A DNA stretch of 64,000 nt, taken from the NCBI GenBank assembly GCA_036172665.1, contig CM069871.1, positions 6,572,001-6,636,000 on the forward strand, in the 5' to 3' direction. Position numbers and translations under genes: made by a program. The DNA comes from Prosopocoilus inquinatus. Taxonomy: Eukaryota > Arthropoda > Insecta > Coleoptera > Lucanidae. This document shows positions 49,101-56,290 of this stretch, piece after piece; position 1 is the stretch's first letter; each line of letters opens with the position of its first letter. The notes beneath the pieces are model-generated. The model saw only the letters and a program-made list of their open reading frames with translations. It had not been told where the DNA came from and searched no databases.

Positions 49101-52100
49101 CATAAATACCGGATTTTTTTTAATGGAAAACCTAGTAGACCGTGATTGAAAAAAAAATGGAATTTTTTTACCTTTCCAACGATGTATCATTCGACATGTT
49201 TATTCAAAAAAACGACGGAGATTCGGCAGTTTATGTCATCCATTTTTTTTTTTTTCAATCAGGGTCTACTAGGGTTTCCATTTAAAAAAAACCGATGTTT
49301 ATGTCATCACTCAAAAATGGGAAATTACATGGAAAATTTAGTGGGACTATTTAATTAAGAACTTAATTCTGTACGACTTTCGCCTTAACAACTTTTCTCT
49401 AAAATCAAGAATAACCGAGCTACATATATGCGTTTAACGAAATTATAAAAAAAATCAGTTTTTTCGAAATGTCTAGCTAGCCATGAACTTTAAGTATAAA
49501 ATAAAAGCTGCATTAAACTGAGCACCTAAAACTATAAACCTTTTCCCATTTAACCGTCTCTCTAGCTCTGCTAGTTTCCAGGATCCCCATGCTAAACGTC
49601 GAAAAAAAACTCACCCCGTATATTCATGTCATATATTTGTGTCATGTATTAAAGCAGAGGCATGGGCAGTTACTACTGATCGCACTGTATATTTTTTCTG
49701 TGCATCGACCTGCAGTTTCGAACTTTTGGTCACTGGTGTACTTTTATCAAAATGATTATAATAAGAATGTAAAATTTTGTCGAGTGACGTAAGACCTGAA
49801 GACAAAACGACAAAAGTAGCGCAAATCAGACGTCAAATAAGATTTTTAAACGCCAAGTATGTCTAAAATGTAGCCCAAATGGCGGAATTTGGCCTAACCT
49901 GGCAACGCTGCCACTAAGCTAGAAGTAACGGGAAATTCGATAAGTTGGCAACACTGCGCGTGAGGGCGGCGTACATACTGTAACAACGAATCACCACGCG
50001 GCAACACTGTGAACTAAGGCGCGAAAAATTCAAATCCGTAACATTGCCTAATCATGAGAGAGTATTTTCAATAAATTTTATTATTCACTGCATTCCTTGA
50101 TTATTGCTTGAATAAATAGGATCACTATTTTTTATTATTATTATTATTCAAAACTAAAATCCAGACGACTTTGAAGTGAATGAACCTGAACAATCAGCAA
50201 ATAAATTTTATTTGCAACCATCCCCTTCCAGCAAATTATACTTTGACATCAAAAATTGTGTTGGTCCAGAGTAGTCATGAATTTTAAAATTATTTAGGCT
50301 CGTGCATTGCATCAATCATTTTTTTTATTGTCAAAATTTGTCAAGCACTTCTGAAAAAATGTACTTGCTGTTTAGTTGCTTTAATTTTTTCGTTTTGCTT
50401 GTTGTTAATAGCTTCTTGAGTTCTTGGGTAATGGCTGCCCTTGACCAAAATAATTTTTGCTATCTCGGTATTGTTGTAATACCCCATGATTGAATTAATT
50501 TATATAATCACACAATTGATTTTAAATGTTTTTTAAAGTAGTTTCTCACACATGTAAGTAAGTTGATTCTAACCCCAAGTTTCACAAATATTATTTAATC
50601 ACTGATTAATTTAACAGCGAGATTAAAGCCTGTGATTGGTAGGGCGAGACAATATAATTGGTTGTTTCAAATCTATTGTTAACTTCGTCCAATGACGTTC
50701 CTTAATCAGAGAATTAAATTAATTTCTTTTTGTGAAACCCACCGTTAGAATTATTTCTTTCGTCTAACGTTTATCTTTGTCATACGATATAGTTCTAGCG
50801 TTCGCGTCACGTACAGTATTTTTTAGTTTAGCTCATTTTTTTGCTTTAGGGCAAAACTCAGTGTCAGCAAGATGCAGATGATCTGGATAATTCTCAGAGC
50901 AGAACTACGACAGTTGACAACAAATCCCAAATGTATTATTTCATCAAAGTAAACTAAAATACAGTGATCACTCCGAGATCAAAACTACTGCAGTTTTACT
51001 TGGAACCACTATAGCTTACAAGAGCATTTATTAATTTCGTAATCATTTATTTTTAATTTAAGGGATAAAAGAGTGCTTTAATTATAAACAGTTTTAGTTA
51101 CATATGTTTTAAAAGGAATCCCTAACATTTATTAACAATTTAATAGTCAATTAAAAAATTTAAGAAAAATTTTTTTTTTTTTAGAAAAATTTTGTGCAAA
51201 TCGTTTTTGATTGCAGTGAGAACCTCGAGCAGCCTCTGGACAGCTGTTTCAGCCCTGCTTGGGGCTTCTTCAGCAGAAACGTAGCTCGACATTCCCACTG
51301 CAGACCAAAAACGACTTGCCCAATTTATTCGCAAATGCGATGTAAGAATGATGAACATATAAAATAGCGACATCTTACTATCGCTTTTTGACCTAACATT
51401 GCAGTAGGATAGACAAATTGAAGCGGGATTTGCTCCTAATGAGTCCCCCATGCAAGGCGGACATGCTTGCTGTCAAAGCATAATGAAAGATTTTAGAAAA
51501 ATTTTGTGCAAATCGTTTTTGATTGCAGTGAGAACCTCGAGCAGCCTCTGGACAGCTGTTTCAGCCCTGCTTGGGGCTTCTTCAGCAGAATGAATGTCGA
51601 GCTACGTTTCTGCTGAAGAAGCCCCAAGCAGGGCTGAAACAGCTGTCCAGAGGCTGCTCGAGGTTCTCACTGCAATCAAAAACGATTTGCACAAAATTTT
51701 TCTAAAATCTTTCATTATGCTTTGACAGCAAGCATGTCCGCCTTGCATGGGGGACTCATTAGGAGCAAATCCCGCTTCAATTTGTCTATCCTACTGCAAT
51801 GTTAGGTCAAAAAGCGATAGTAAGATGTCGCTATTTTATATGTTTAAAAAATTTAAGAAAGGAAGAATACTCATAAAGCTGAAAGAATAATCAAAAAGAT
51901 TTACAAGTTCGTTAATTTCAAACAAATTTTTAATCTACTTGACTTGTTTGCTTCAAACAAAGACAAGCCTAAGGTATCCAAATATGAGGAAGCAATTACT
52001 ATGTCATGATTAAACGCATTTTTAATTTTCAGGGTCCTTCAGTGATAAACAACAACATGCAAGTCAGTTATGTTATTTTCATAATTGTTGAATCCTCATC

Positions 52101-52899
52101 CTTGACTTAATAAAATAAGATCGATTATAAAAAGCGTTGCGAACTCCTTAAAAACCTTAATTTTAAAAAAGAGAGTGCCTCATTGTTTTGGTGTCACCCT
52201 CACCATACAAAACACACCTAAAGAAAAAAAAATGTATACCCAACTTACTTGAGCCTTTCTCAACTTCTCCTCCAAGGCTGAAAAGGCTAATTGAAGTGCC
52301 TGGTGTTCATCACGTATCATTTGATTAATGTTCTCGAGCTCCTTGTTGCTAGTTTCGTACATGCGAATTTCAGCTCGCAGCGAGTTGGTTAACATAAGTG
52401 ATTCTTCTAAACTAGAATTATTAAAAAAAAATTAGAGTTGGTGCTTAACTAAGCCAAGCGAACGAGCACACCAAGACTCCTTGGCTAGTAACTGCTTCTC
52501 CTTCTCCTGGAGTTTACTGTTCAAATCGATTATCTGCTGTGCATTTTCACCCTTCCTCCTGTGCAGCTCTGTCAGTTCTTCTTGTTGAGCGAGCAGTTTC
52601 TGTTCGAGGTGCTGTATTTTCTCTGACAGACGGATGTCGGATGAGGAAGAGGTGGTGCTTCCGCCGGCCGAGAGGGCCCCGCCGACTCGCAGCTGCAGGT
52701 TTTCGCTGCGCAGGGCATTTGCGCTGTCGAATAATTTATTGTCTGGAAGCACAGAGTGCAGTTCTAGGTTATAGAGGGGCCAATGGGAGGACTTACGTTC
52801 GTAAACTAGATCTTCGAAGCAATGCGTTTGGGTTCTGTTGCGTTCCTGTAGTTGAGCGATTATGTTCTGCCTCCAAGTGAACTCCTCTATAGTTGCCAT
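36958..52899 (-). CDS. Atg16: Atg16, autophagy-related protein 16 (partial: seven exons, C-terminal WD40 exons not found)
   Basis: Atg16 is the scaffold of the ATG12-ATG5-ATG16 complex that directs LC3/Atg8 lipidation on the phagophore. Exons on the minus strand, in transcript order: 52899-52797, 52742-52472, 52411-52249, 46774-46686, 45536-45401, 44113-44008, 37100-36958. They sum to 1011 nt (337 residues), and the splice phases agree at every junction. Domains: residues 1-34, ATG5-binding helix with [14 protein letters not shown]; about 40-205, coiled coil; about 206-254, linker; from 255, WD40 repeats ([40 protein letters not shown]). The alignment to remembered vertebrate ATG16L1 is gap-free from QEK in exon 2 to DEHQALQL in exon 3. 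Family members are about 550-600 residues, so roughly 230 residues of the propeller are missing. Introns 1 and 2 are 54 and 60 nt, while introns 3 and 6 are 5.5 and 6.9 kb and full of repeats. Confidence 0.95.
37101..37954. other. Atg16 intron 6, left part
   Basis: AT-rich intronic sequence with no recognised element. Chance frames of 81-82 codons near 37.4-37.8 kb. Confidence 0.45.
37955..38520. repeat. Tandem repeat, about 176-bp unit, three copies (Atg16 intron 6)
   Basis: ACGCTTTTGTG starts at 37961, 38137 and 38341. The second unit has an extra partial duplication of GCGTCGACACTTCATTTATG. Units share TTAAAATACTCCAGCCATA and TAATATCGTTCGGAGGCT, and each has a 7-11 G run followed by CGTAAG. 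Confidence 0.8.
39014..39033 (+). repeat. Poly-G tract of 20 bases
   Basis: Twenty consecutive G in DNA that is otherwise AT-rich. The length is likely to be polymorphic or imprecisely sequenced. It can in principle form a G-quadruplex. Confidence 0.85.
39083..39950. repeat. Tandem repeat, 200-bp unit, four copies plus a partial one (Atg16 intron 6)
   Basis: TTTCTTACGTCA starts at 39121, 39322, 39522 and 39724. Units share GATACTCGCTGGTTCCTCCT, ATCATGATAGTTTCGATTCG and TTTGTAAACAGACAGTTTAA. Diverged single or partial units recur at about 40.33-40.42, 41.97-42.18 and 43.6-43.7 kb. Confidence 0.85.
39951..42480. other. Atg16 intron 6, middle part
   Basis: Unique-looking DNA with partial 200-bp units near 40.33 and 41.97 kb. 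The block at 40.0-40.2 kb is GC-richer (CGAAGGCCGGTCCACCCTTT) and open on both strands, but shows no protein family that I recognise. Confidence 0.4.
42481..43340. repeat. Duplicated T-rich block of the GGGTTGACCTTGAA word family
   Basis: Two halves, about 42.48-42.86 and 42.96-43.33 kb, share TATTTCTCGTCGCCGG, GGTTGGCTTCAGTT-like, CAGTTGGGTTGGGTTGACC and TTAGTTTTCGTC words in the same order, so this is a duplication of roughly 480-bp spacing within Atg16 intron 6. Confidence 0.55.
43341..44007. other. Atg16 intron 6, right part
   Basis: Contains fragments of the 176-bp and 200-bp intron repeats (AAAATACTCCGGCCATAAA at about 43.37 kb, TTTACGTCATTTGATACTCG at about 43.66 kb). Opposite-strand frames at 43.68-44.02 kb are not conserved-looking apart from the true exon. 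Confidence 0.45.
44008..44113 (-). CDS. Atg16: Atg16 exon 6 (first WD40 blade)
   Basis: Acceptor CTGTTGCAG|GATGCAC and donor CAAAAG|GTCAGC. Encodes [19 protein letters not shown] then [16 protein letters not shown]. The ATGG-D-VKLWD pattern is a canonical WD40 strand set, nearly identical to the vertebrate [14 protein letters not shown] blade. Ends in phase 1. Confidence 0.95.
44202..44343. mobile_element. 142-bp fold-back MITE in Atg16 intron 5
   Basis: GGTCTTTTCAT at the left and ATGAAAAGACC at the right are exact complements. Inner arms TATTTATCTATCCCGTAA and TTACAGGGTAGATAAATTTA continue the pairing. It shares the GATAAATTTA-type inner arms with the fold-backs at 2.5 and 3.1 kb. Confidence 0.65.
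44344..45400. other. Atg16 intron 5
   Basis: AT-rich, with an (AAT)n tract near 45.34 kb. No coding signal. Confidence 0.5.
45401..45536 (-). CDS. Atg16: Atg16 exon 5 (end of coiled coil and linker to the propeller)
   Basis: Acceptor TTTTGCAG|GAAACG and donor AAATTT|GTAAGT. Encodes [17 protein letters not shown], then [19 protein letters not shown] and LPTQASIKF. The basic helix followed by a Ser/Pro-rich low-structure linker matches the region before the WD40 domain. Ends in phase 0. Confidence 0.92.
45628..45820. mobile_element. 193-bp MITE in Atg16 intron 4
   Basis: Left TTGGACGAAGGCATTTAAAT and reversed right TTGGACGAAAACATTTAAAT differ at two positions. The interior carries GGCAGTGGCAACACTGAATT and GCGCCCCACGTTGGGCGCC, a perfect small palindrome. 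No clear target duplication was found. Confidence 0.7.
46686..46774 (-). CDS. Atg16: Atg16 exon 4 (distal coiled coil)
   Basis: Acceptor TTTTCTAG|ATTGAG and donor CTCAA|GTAAGT. Encodes [20 protein letters not shown] then MNEENDNFL, matching the [25 protein letters not shown] segment of the vertebrate protein. Ends in phase 2. Confidence 0.93.
47125..48785. repeat. A-rich composite repeat, copy 1 (Atg16 intron 3)
   Basis: Starts with ACTTCGAAGTGT and ATTGCATTATTTGAAAT. It then runs as purine-rich sequence with recurring AAAAACGCGATTCTCCGGCCG and AAACCAATTTGATAAAAAT words. It is interrupted by the fold-back element at 48.79-49.62 kb and resumes to about 49.87 kb (AAAAGTAGCGCAAATCAG). Minus-strand frames rich in F, S and L are low-complexity artefacts. 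Confidence 0.6.
48786..49624. mobile_element. 839-bp fold-back transposon with arms of about 380 bp
   Basis: Left arm 48786-49160 begins TATACAGGGTGAGTT. Right arm 49240-49624 reversed begins TATACGGGGTGAGTT. The arms stay alignable throughout (AGCAGAGCTAGAGAGACGG, TTAGGTGCTCAGTTTAATGC and ACAGAATT-TGTTCTTAATTAA-type blocks), with a 79-nt unpaired centre. TA flanks are compatible with a TA target duplication. No transposase. Confidence 0.8.
49870..51179. other. Atg16 intron 3, unique part
   Basis: Contains several TTGGCAACACTG-like words (near 49.90, 49.95 and 50.00 kb) that also occur near other repeats. No exon found. Confidence 0.45.
51225..51289 (-). ncRNA. Type I hammerhead ribozyme motif, unit 1 of a tandem dimer
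   Basis: Reading the minus strand: TCGAG (stem I distal), CTACG internal loop, TTTCTG (stem I proximal), core CTGAAGA, stem II AGCCC / GGGCT with loop CAAGCA, core GAAA, stem III CAGCTG, cleavage triplet GTC, then CAGAGG and CTCGA closing both halves of stem I. Every conserved hammerhead core position (CUGANGA, GAAA, UH) is present. The predicted cut lies between 51239 and 51238. Stem III is a six-base palindrome without a loop, so efficient folding would need two copies pairing, as described for hammerheads of Penelope-like elements and animal retrozymes. Confidence 0.75.
51537..51594 (-). ncRNA. Hammerhead ribozyme motif, unit 2 of the dimer (distal stem I disrupted)
   Basis: Same core as unit 1, exactly 312 bp away, with predicted cut between 51551 and 51550. 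The 5' strand of stem I is replaced just above TTCTG by the junction with an inverted copy, so the distal stem I helix of unit 1 is not preserved in place. The proximal TTCTG/CAGAG pairing remains. Confidence 0.6.
51597..51661 (+). ncRNA. Type I hammerhead ribozyme motif, inverted copy
   Basis: Full plus-strand copy. Stem I is TCGAG 51597-51601 with CTCGA 51657-51661, and TTTCTG 51607-51612 with CAGAGG 51648-51653. Core CTGAAGA is 51613-51619, stem II 51620-51635, GAAA 51636-51639, stem III CAGCTG 51640-51645, cleavage after C51647. It is the mirror of unit 1 and keeps all pairings. Confidence 0.75.
51845..52248. other. Atg16 intron 3, 5' part
   Basis: AT-rich sequence after the GTAAGT donor of exon 3, with no recognised element. 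Confidence 0.5.
52249..52411 (-). CDS. Atg16: Atg16 exon 3 (coiled coil, second half)
   Basis: Acceptor AATTCTAG|TTTAG and donor CTCAA|GTAAGT. Encodes [20 protein letters not shown], then [20 protein letters not shown] and [14 protein letters not shown]. The last stretch corresponds to the vertebrate DEYDALQITFTALEGKLRK. Ends in phase 0. Confidence 0.93.
52472..52742 (-). CDS. Atg16: Atg16 exon 2 (coiled coil, first half)
   Basis: Begins after TTCCAG with [20 protein letters not shown] Gly/Ser/Thr-rich spacer ([15 protein letters not shown]) follows, then heptads ([20 protein letters not shown]) ending near [12 protein letters not shown]. The donor is chosen at TCTTG|GTGTGC because it is the only nearby GT in phase 2, as exon 3 requires. 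It is a weak donor, so the last residues of this exon are less certain than the rest. Confidence 0.88.
52797..52899 (-). CDS. Atg16: Atg16 exon 1 (start codon, ATG5-binding helix)
   Basis: The ATG is at 52899-52897 in the context AAAATAATGGC. The exon reads [20 protein letters not shown] and then [14 protein letters not shown], and ends in phase 1 at a GAAC|GTAAGT donor. The W-x-x-x-I-x-x-QL-x-x-R pattern is the amphipathic helix that binds ATG5. An alternative reading straight through the 54-nt intron is open but would insert unrelated residues. Confidence 0.93.
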
Positions 52900-54395
52900 T
52901 ATTTTGAAACTTTTTTCTTGTATTCAAAAACATAACCCTACCTTCACAACCATCTTCGTCTGTTGCATGAGCATTCTAGCCGCTCATATTTCTATCAGTT
53001 GCTAACTCCATGTTTACATTTTTCAAATATTTTATTTTAGATCACTGTAATAATTAATTAGGTTTTGATTATCATAAAGAGCCATCATTTGAACGTAACA
53101 GAATATTATTGATCTTATTGTCTACTGCGTAGTCTTACCACGTTCGTTTCTGGTCCGTTTGTGTTATCTCTAGTTAATGTAGTAGTAATGGGACGCGTTT
53201 AGGTGACCAATATGTTACTCAACACGATGGCCGAGTTTAGTCAGGGACAAAACTATAATTAGTCGATAGTCGAACCAGATTGTAGTGACGGGCCAAGCAG
53301 CACTTAGCGTTTTGTTGTGTATACTCCCAAAAGGAATTTTAACGCGCCAAATTTAAATCATTGTAGCCCCCCCCGCCCCCCCCCCCCCCCGAGTATTTTG
53401 AACCAAAGGCTATTCAGAAATATAGTAAGCTTACAACACTTTTTTATTATTTGGAATAAAAGTTAAAGAAAATATCGCAAGAACCGTTTATAGATCAAAT
53501 TCGAACACAACAAAATAGAACGGGACTGTACAGGACTGTCAAATGTTCAAAGTTTAGGTCAGAAGATTGCGGGGCATGGTATAGGTAAATTAGTTCACAT
53601 ATTTTCCGTCCGCCAAACTTACTTTGTCGGAGTCTACGTAGCCTTTTTAGCTACACAGCGCTCGCGAAGCGCTACATAGCTTTTTTCCTGGCTGAACTCG
53701 GCCATTCTTAATATTTTGAGACAGCTTAACTTGACGTGATGTTATAATACCAGCGACTGGAACCTAGCAAGTCAGTTCACTAGTTAACAGCAAGTCAAAG
53801 CAAGAGAACGTTAATGGTTGGTCACGCGACCATAAATTGCAGGCCAGTCAAATTAAGTCACAGAATTAATTTCTCTAGATCTGTCAAAGTAGCGCAAAAT
53901 CTCATTGTCCTTACCAACTGCATTACTTTGATAGGTCTAGGGACTTTACCCGTGCTCTACATTTCAACTGAACAAACACTAAAAAATTCATAATTGTTTA
54001 TTAAATATCGTTAACCCTGAGAGTAAGAAAATTATTTAATTTAAATATCATCAAAAAAAAAAAAAATACGTGCGTATTCGCGAAAATTAGCAACCAACAG
54101 ATGGCGGTTTTAATAAAAAAAAATTAGAATGCCTTAGGGAAATCTAAAGTCCCTAGGAAAACAAACAACTGTCACTAAGATTACTCAGTATAACTTATAT
54201 TCGATCCATCCATCAATGCTTTCTATTAGTTTATTATTGTGTATACGTCATGCTAAAGGTTCGAAAGCGTTAGAAAAGTCACAAACAAATGTTTGAATTT
54301 AATGTTTTTTTTTTTTTTTATAGGTTAACCCACGGTTGCCAGATTTTTCTTGAAAAATACAGCTGAACGTCCAAGCGTGTTACAAAAAGTAGCCC
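52900..54395. other. Upstream region of Atg16
   Basis: The 5' UTR and promoter should lie in the first few hundred bases, but no TATA or initiator motif stands out. A C-run (53367-53390, broken by one G) and several AAT-rich stretches are visible. No gene recognised on the plus strand. Confidence 0.45.
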
Positions 54396-56290
54396 AAGCT
54401 ACGCTTACACTTCGAAGTGTGAAAAAATACTCCTATTAATTAATAATTGCATTATGTTATTTGAAATGAAAAAGCGTAAATTTTTTATAATAAAACAACA
54501 TAAAATAATATCAAGTGACAAAACAAAAACAAATAAAAAGTCGCCGATTTAGATTATATCCAATATCAGAAAGCATATAAAAGAAGGAAAAATTTACTTG
54601 CGAAGAAATCAGAAACAAAAGAGGAATGAAAGAAATAGCAACAAAATACAAGGTGTGAAGCCGAAAAAAGAAACAAGAGAAGATCGGCAACACCAAGCCG
54701 AGCGATAAAGCAACTGTTTTCCGGACGAATCAAAAAATTCGTAGAAAATAAAAGCAAATTATAAAAAAAAAAACAATGGCGAAATGCAATACGTAAAACA
54801 AATGATCACAACTGTAATGGACACAAAACAAATAAATGAAAAATGATGAATTACGAAAAAGCGCAAATAAAATACAAAAAATCAATTCGACAAGAAAAGC
54901 AAAAGAGAAATCCGTAGTACGAAAGCATAAAGAATAGAAAAAGCAAAAGAAAATTGATGACTAAATAAAATAAGGAAAAAACAAATGAATCTCTAGACGA
55001 AAAAACATCTAGAAAACAAGATACAACTTAAAAAAATCGGAACAACAAAGCAACAAAGACAAAAACAAATAAAAAATCGGTCGATTTAGAATAATAAAAA
55101 TCATAACAGAAAAAAGAAAAACATAACTTGCAGAAAATCAATAACAAAAGAAAAATTAAAGAAACAGGCGCGAAGCAGAAAACAAAAACAAAGGAAGATC
55201 GACAACACCAAACCGAGCGATAAAACAACGATTTTCCGGACAAATCCAAAAGTTCATTGGAAATAAAAGCAAACTATAAAAGAAACAACAACGAAATGCA
55301 GTGCATAAAAAAAAATCACAACGGTAATGGACACAGAACAGATAAATGAAAAACTATGAATTAAGAAAAAGCGCAAATATACTGGGAAAAATCAATTCGA
55401 CAAGAAAAGCAAAAGAGAAATCCGTAATACGAAAGCATAAAGAATAGAAAAAGCAAAAGAAAATTGATGACTAAATAAAATAAAAAAAAACAAATGAATC
55501 TCTAGCCGAAAAAAACTAGTAGAAAACAAAACACAACTTTAGAAAAGCGGAACAACAAAGCAACAAAGACAAAAACAAATAAAAAATCGGTCGATTTTGA
55601 ATAACAAAAATCATAATAAAAAAAATCAAAAAAAAACAAAAGAAAAATGAAAGAAACAGTGACAAAATAGAAGGCGCGAAGCAGAAAACAAAAACAAAAG
55701 AAGATCGACAATTCCAAGCCGAACGGTTTTCCGGACGAATCAAAAAATTCGTAGATATTAAAAGCAAATTATAAAAAAAAAAACAATGACGAAATGCAGT
55801 ACATAAAACAAATGATCACAACGGTAATGGACACAAAACAACAAATAAATGAAAAACGATGAATTAAGAAAAAGCGCAAATAAACTGCAAAAAATCGTAG
55901 GAAACAAAAAAGAACGGAAAAATGGAGTCGGTCGTCAATAAAATGCGAAAACCAAGTCGATTGAAGAGAAGAGAAAAATGCGAAAAAAACAAAAGAACGG
56001 AGAGACAAAAAAAAAAACGAAAAAGATGGAGATTCACTGGGCCGTAAACTTTTGCAAGTTAAGAAACTGGGAGGAAACAAAAGGACGGTATAAAATAATC
56101 GGACCGTGAATAAAATACAAAACATAAATTCCTTAATACAAAAAAAAGAGAGAGAAAAAATTTGAAAACAAACAACAAAAAACAAAAAAAAAAACAATAA
56201 CAAAAGTAGCCCAAATCAGGCGCCAAATAATTTCCCATCTTTTTAGGATACGTCTTACAGATTTCTGTATTTGCAAGTTCCTGTAGAGCA
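54396..56290. repeat. A-rich composite repeat, copy 2
   Basis: Opens with ACACTTCGAAGTGTGAAAA and ATTGCATTATGTTATTTGAA and closes with AAAAGTAGCCCAAATCAGGCG, the same boundary words as the 47.1-49.87 kb copy. Internally, units of several hundred bp recur (AATCGGTCGATTTAGAATAA, TTCCGGACGAATCAAAAAAT, AAGCGCAAATA). The minus frames up to 144 codons are artefacts of T-rich composition. Confidence 0.65.

Larger units (their letters stand above)
51180..51844. mobile_element. Hammerhead-bearing retroelement remnant (retrozyme or Penelope-like terminal repeat)
   Basis: A 312-bp unit starting TTTTAGAAAAATTTTG is present once complete and once partial in the same orientation. A reversed copy follows, so that 51354-51590 and 51608-51844 form a palindrome with 237-bp arms that look identical by eye, separated by 17 nt. 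Each unit carries a hammerhead ribozyme. No reverse transcriptase is attached. Direct plus inverted partial terminal repeats with hammerheads are known in Penelope-like elements, and tandem ribozyme units of a few hundred bp are known in retrozymes. It sits in Atg16 intron 3, with units 1 and 2 in the sense direction of Atg16 transcription. Confidence 0.65.

Noticed and set aside
52539..52880. Plus-strand frame of 113 codons
   Set aside because: Antisense shadow of Atg16 exons 1 and 2.
54511..56203. Several minus-strand frames of 60-144 codons rich in F, S and L
   Set aside because: They are translations of a purine-rich low-complexity repeat, overlap in different frames and have no domain or splice structure.
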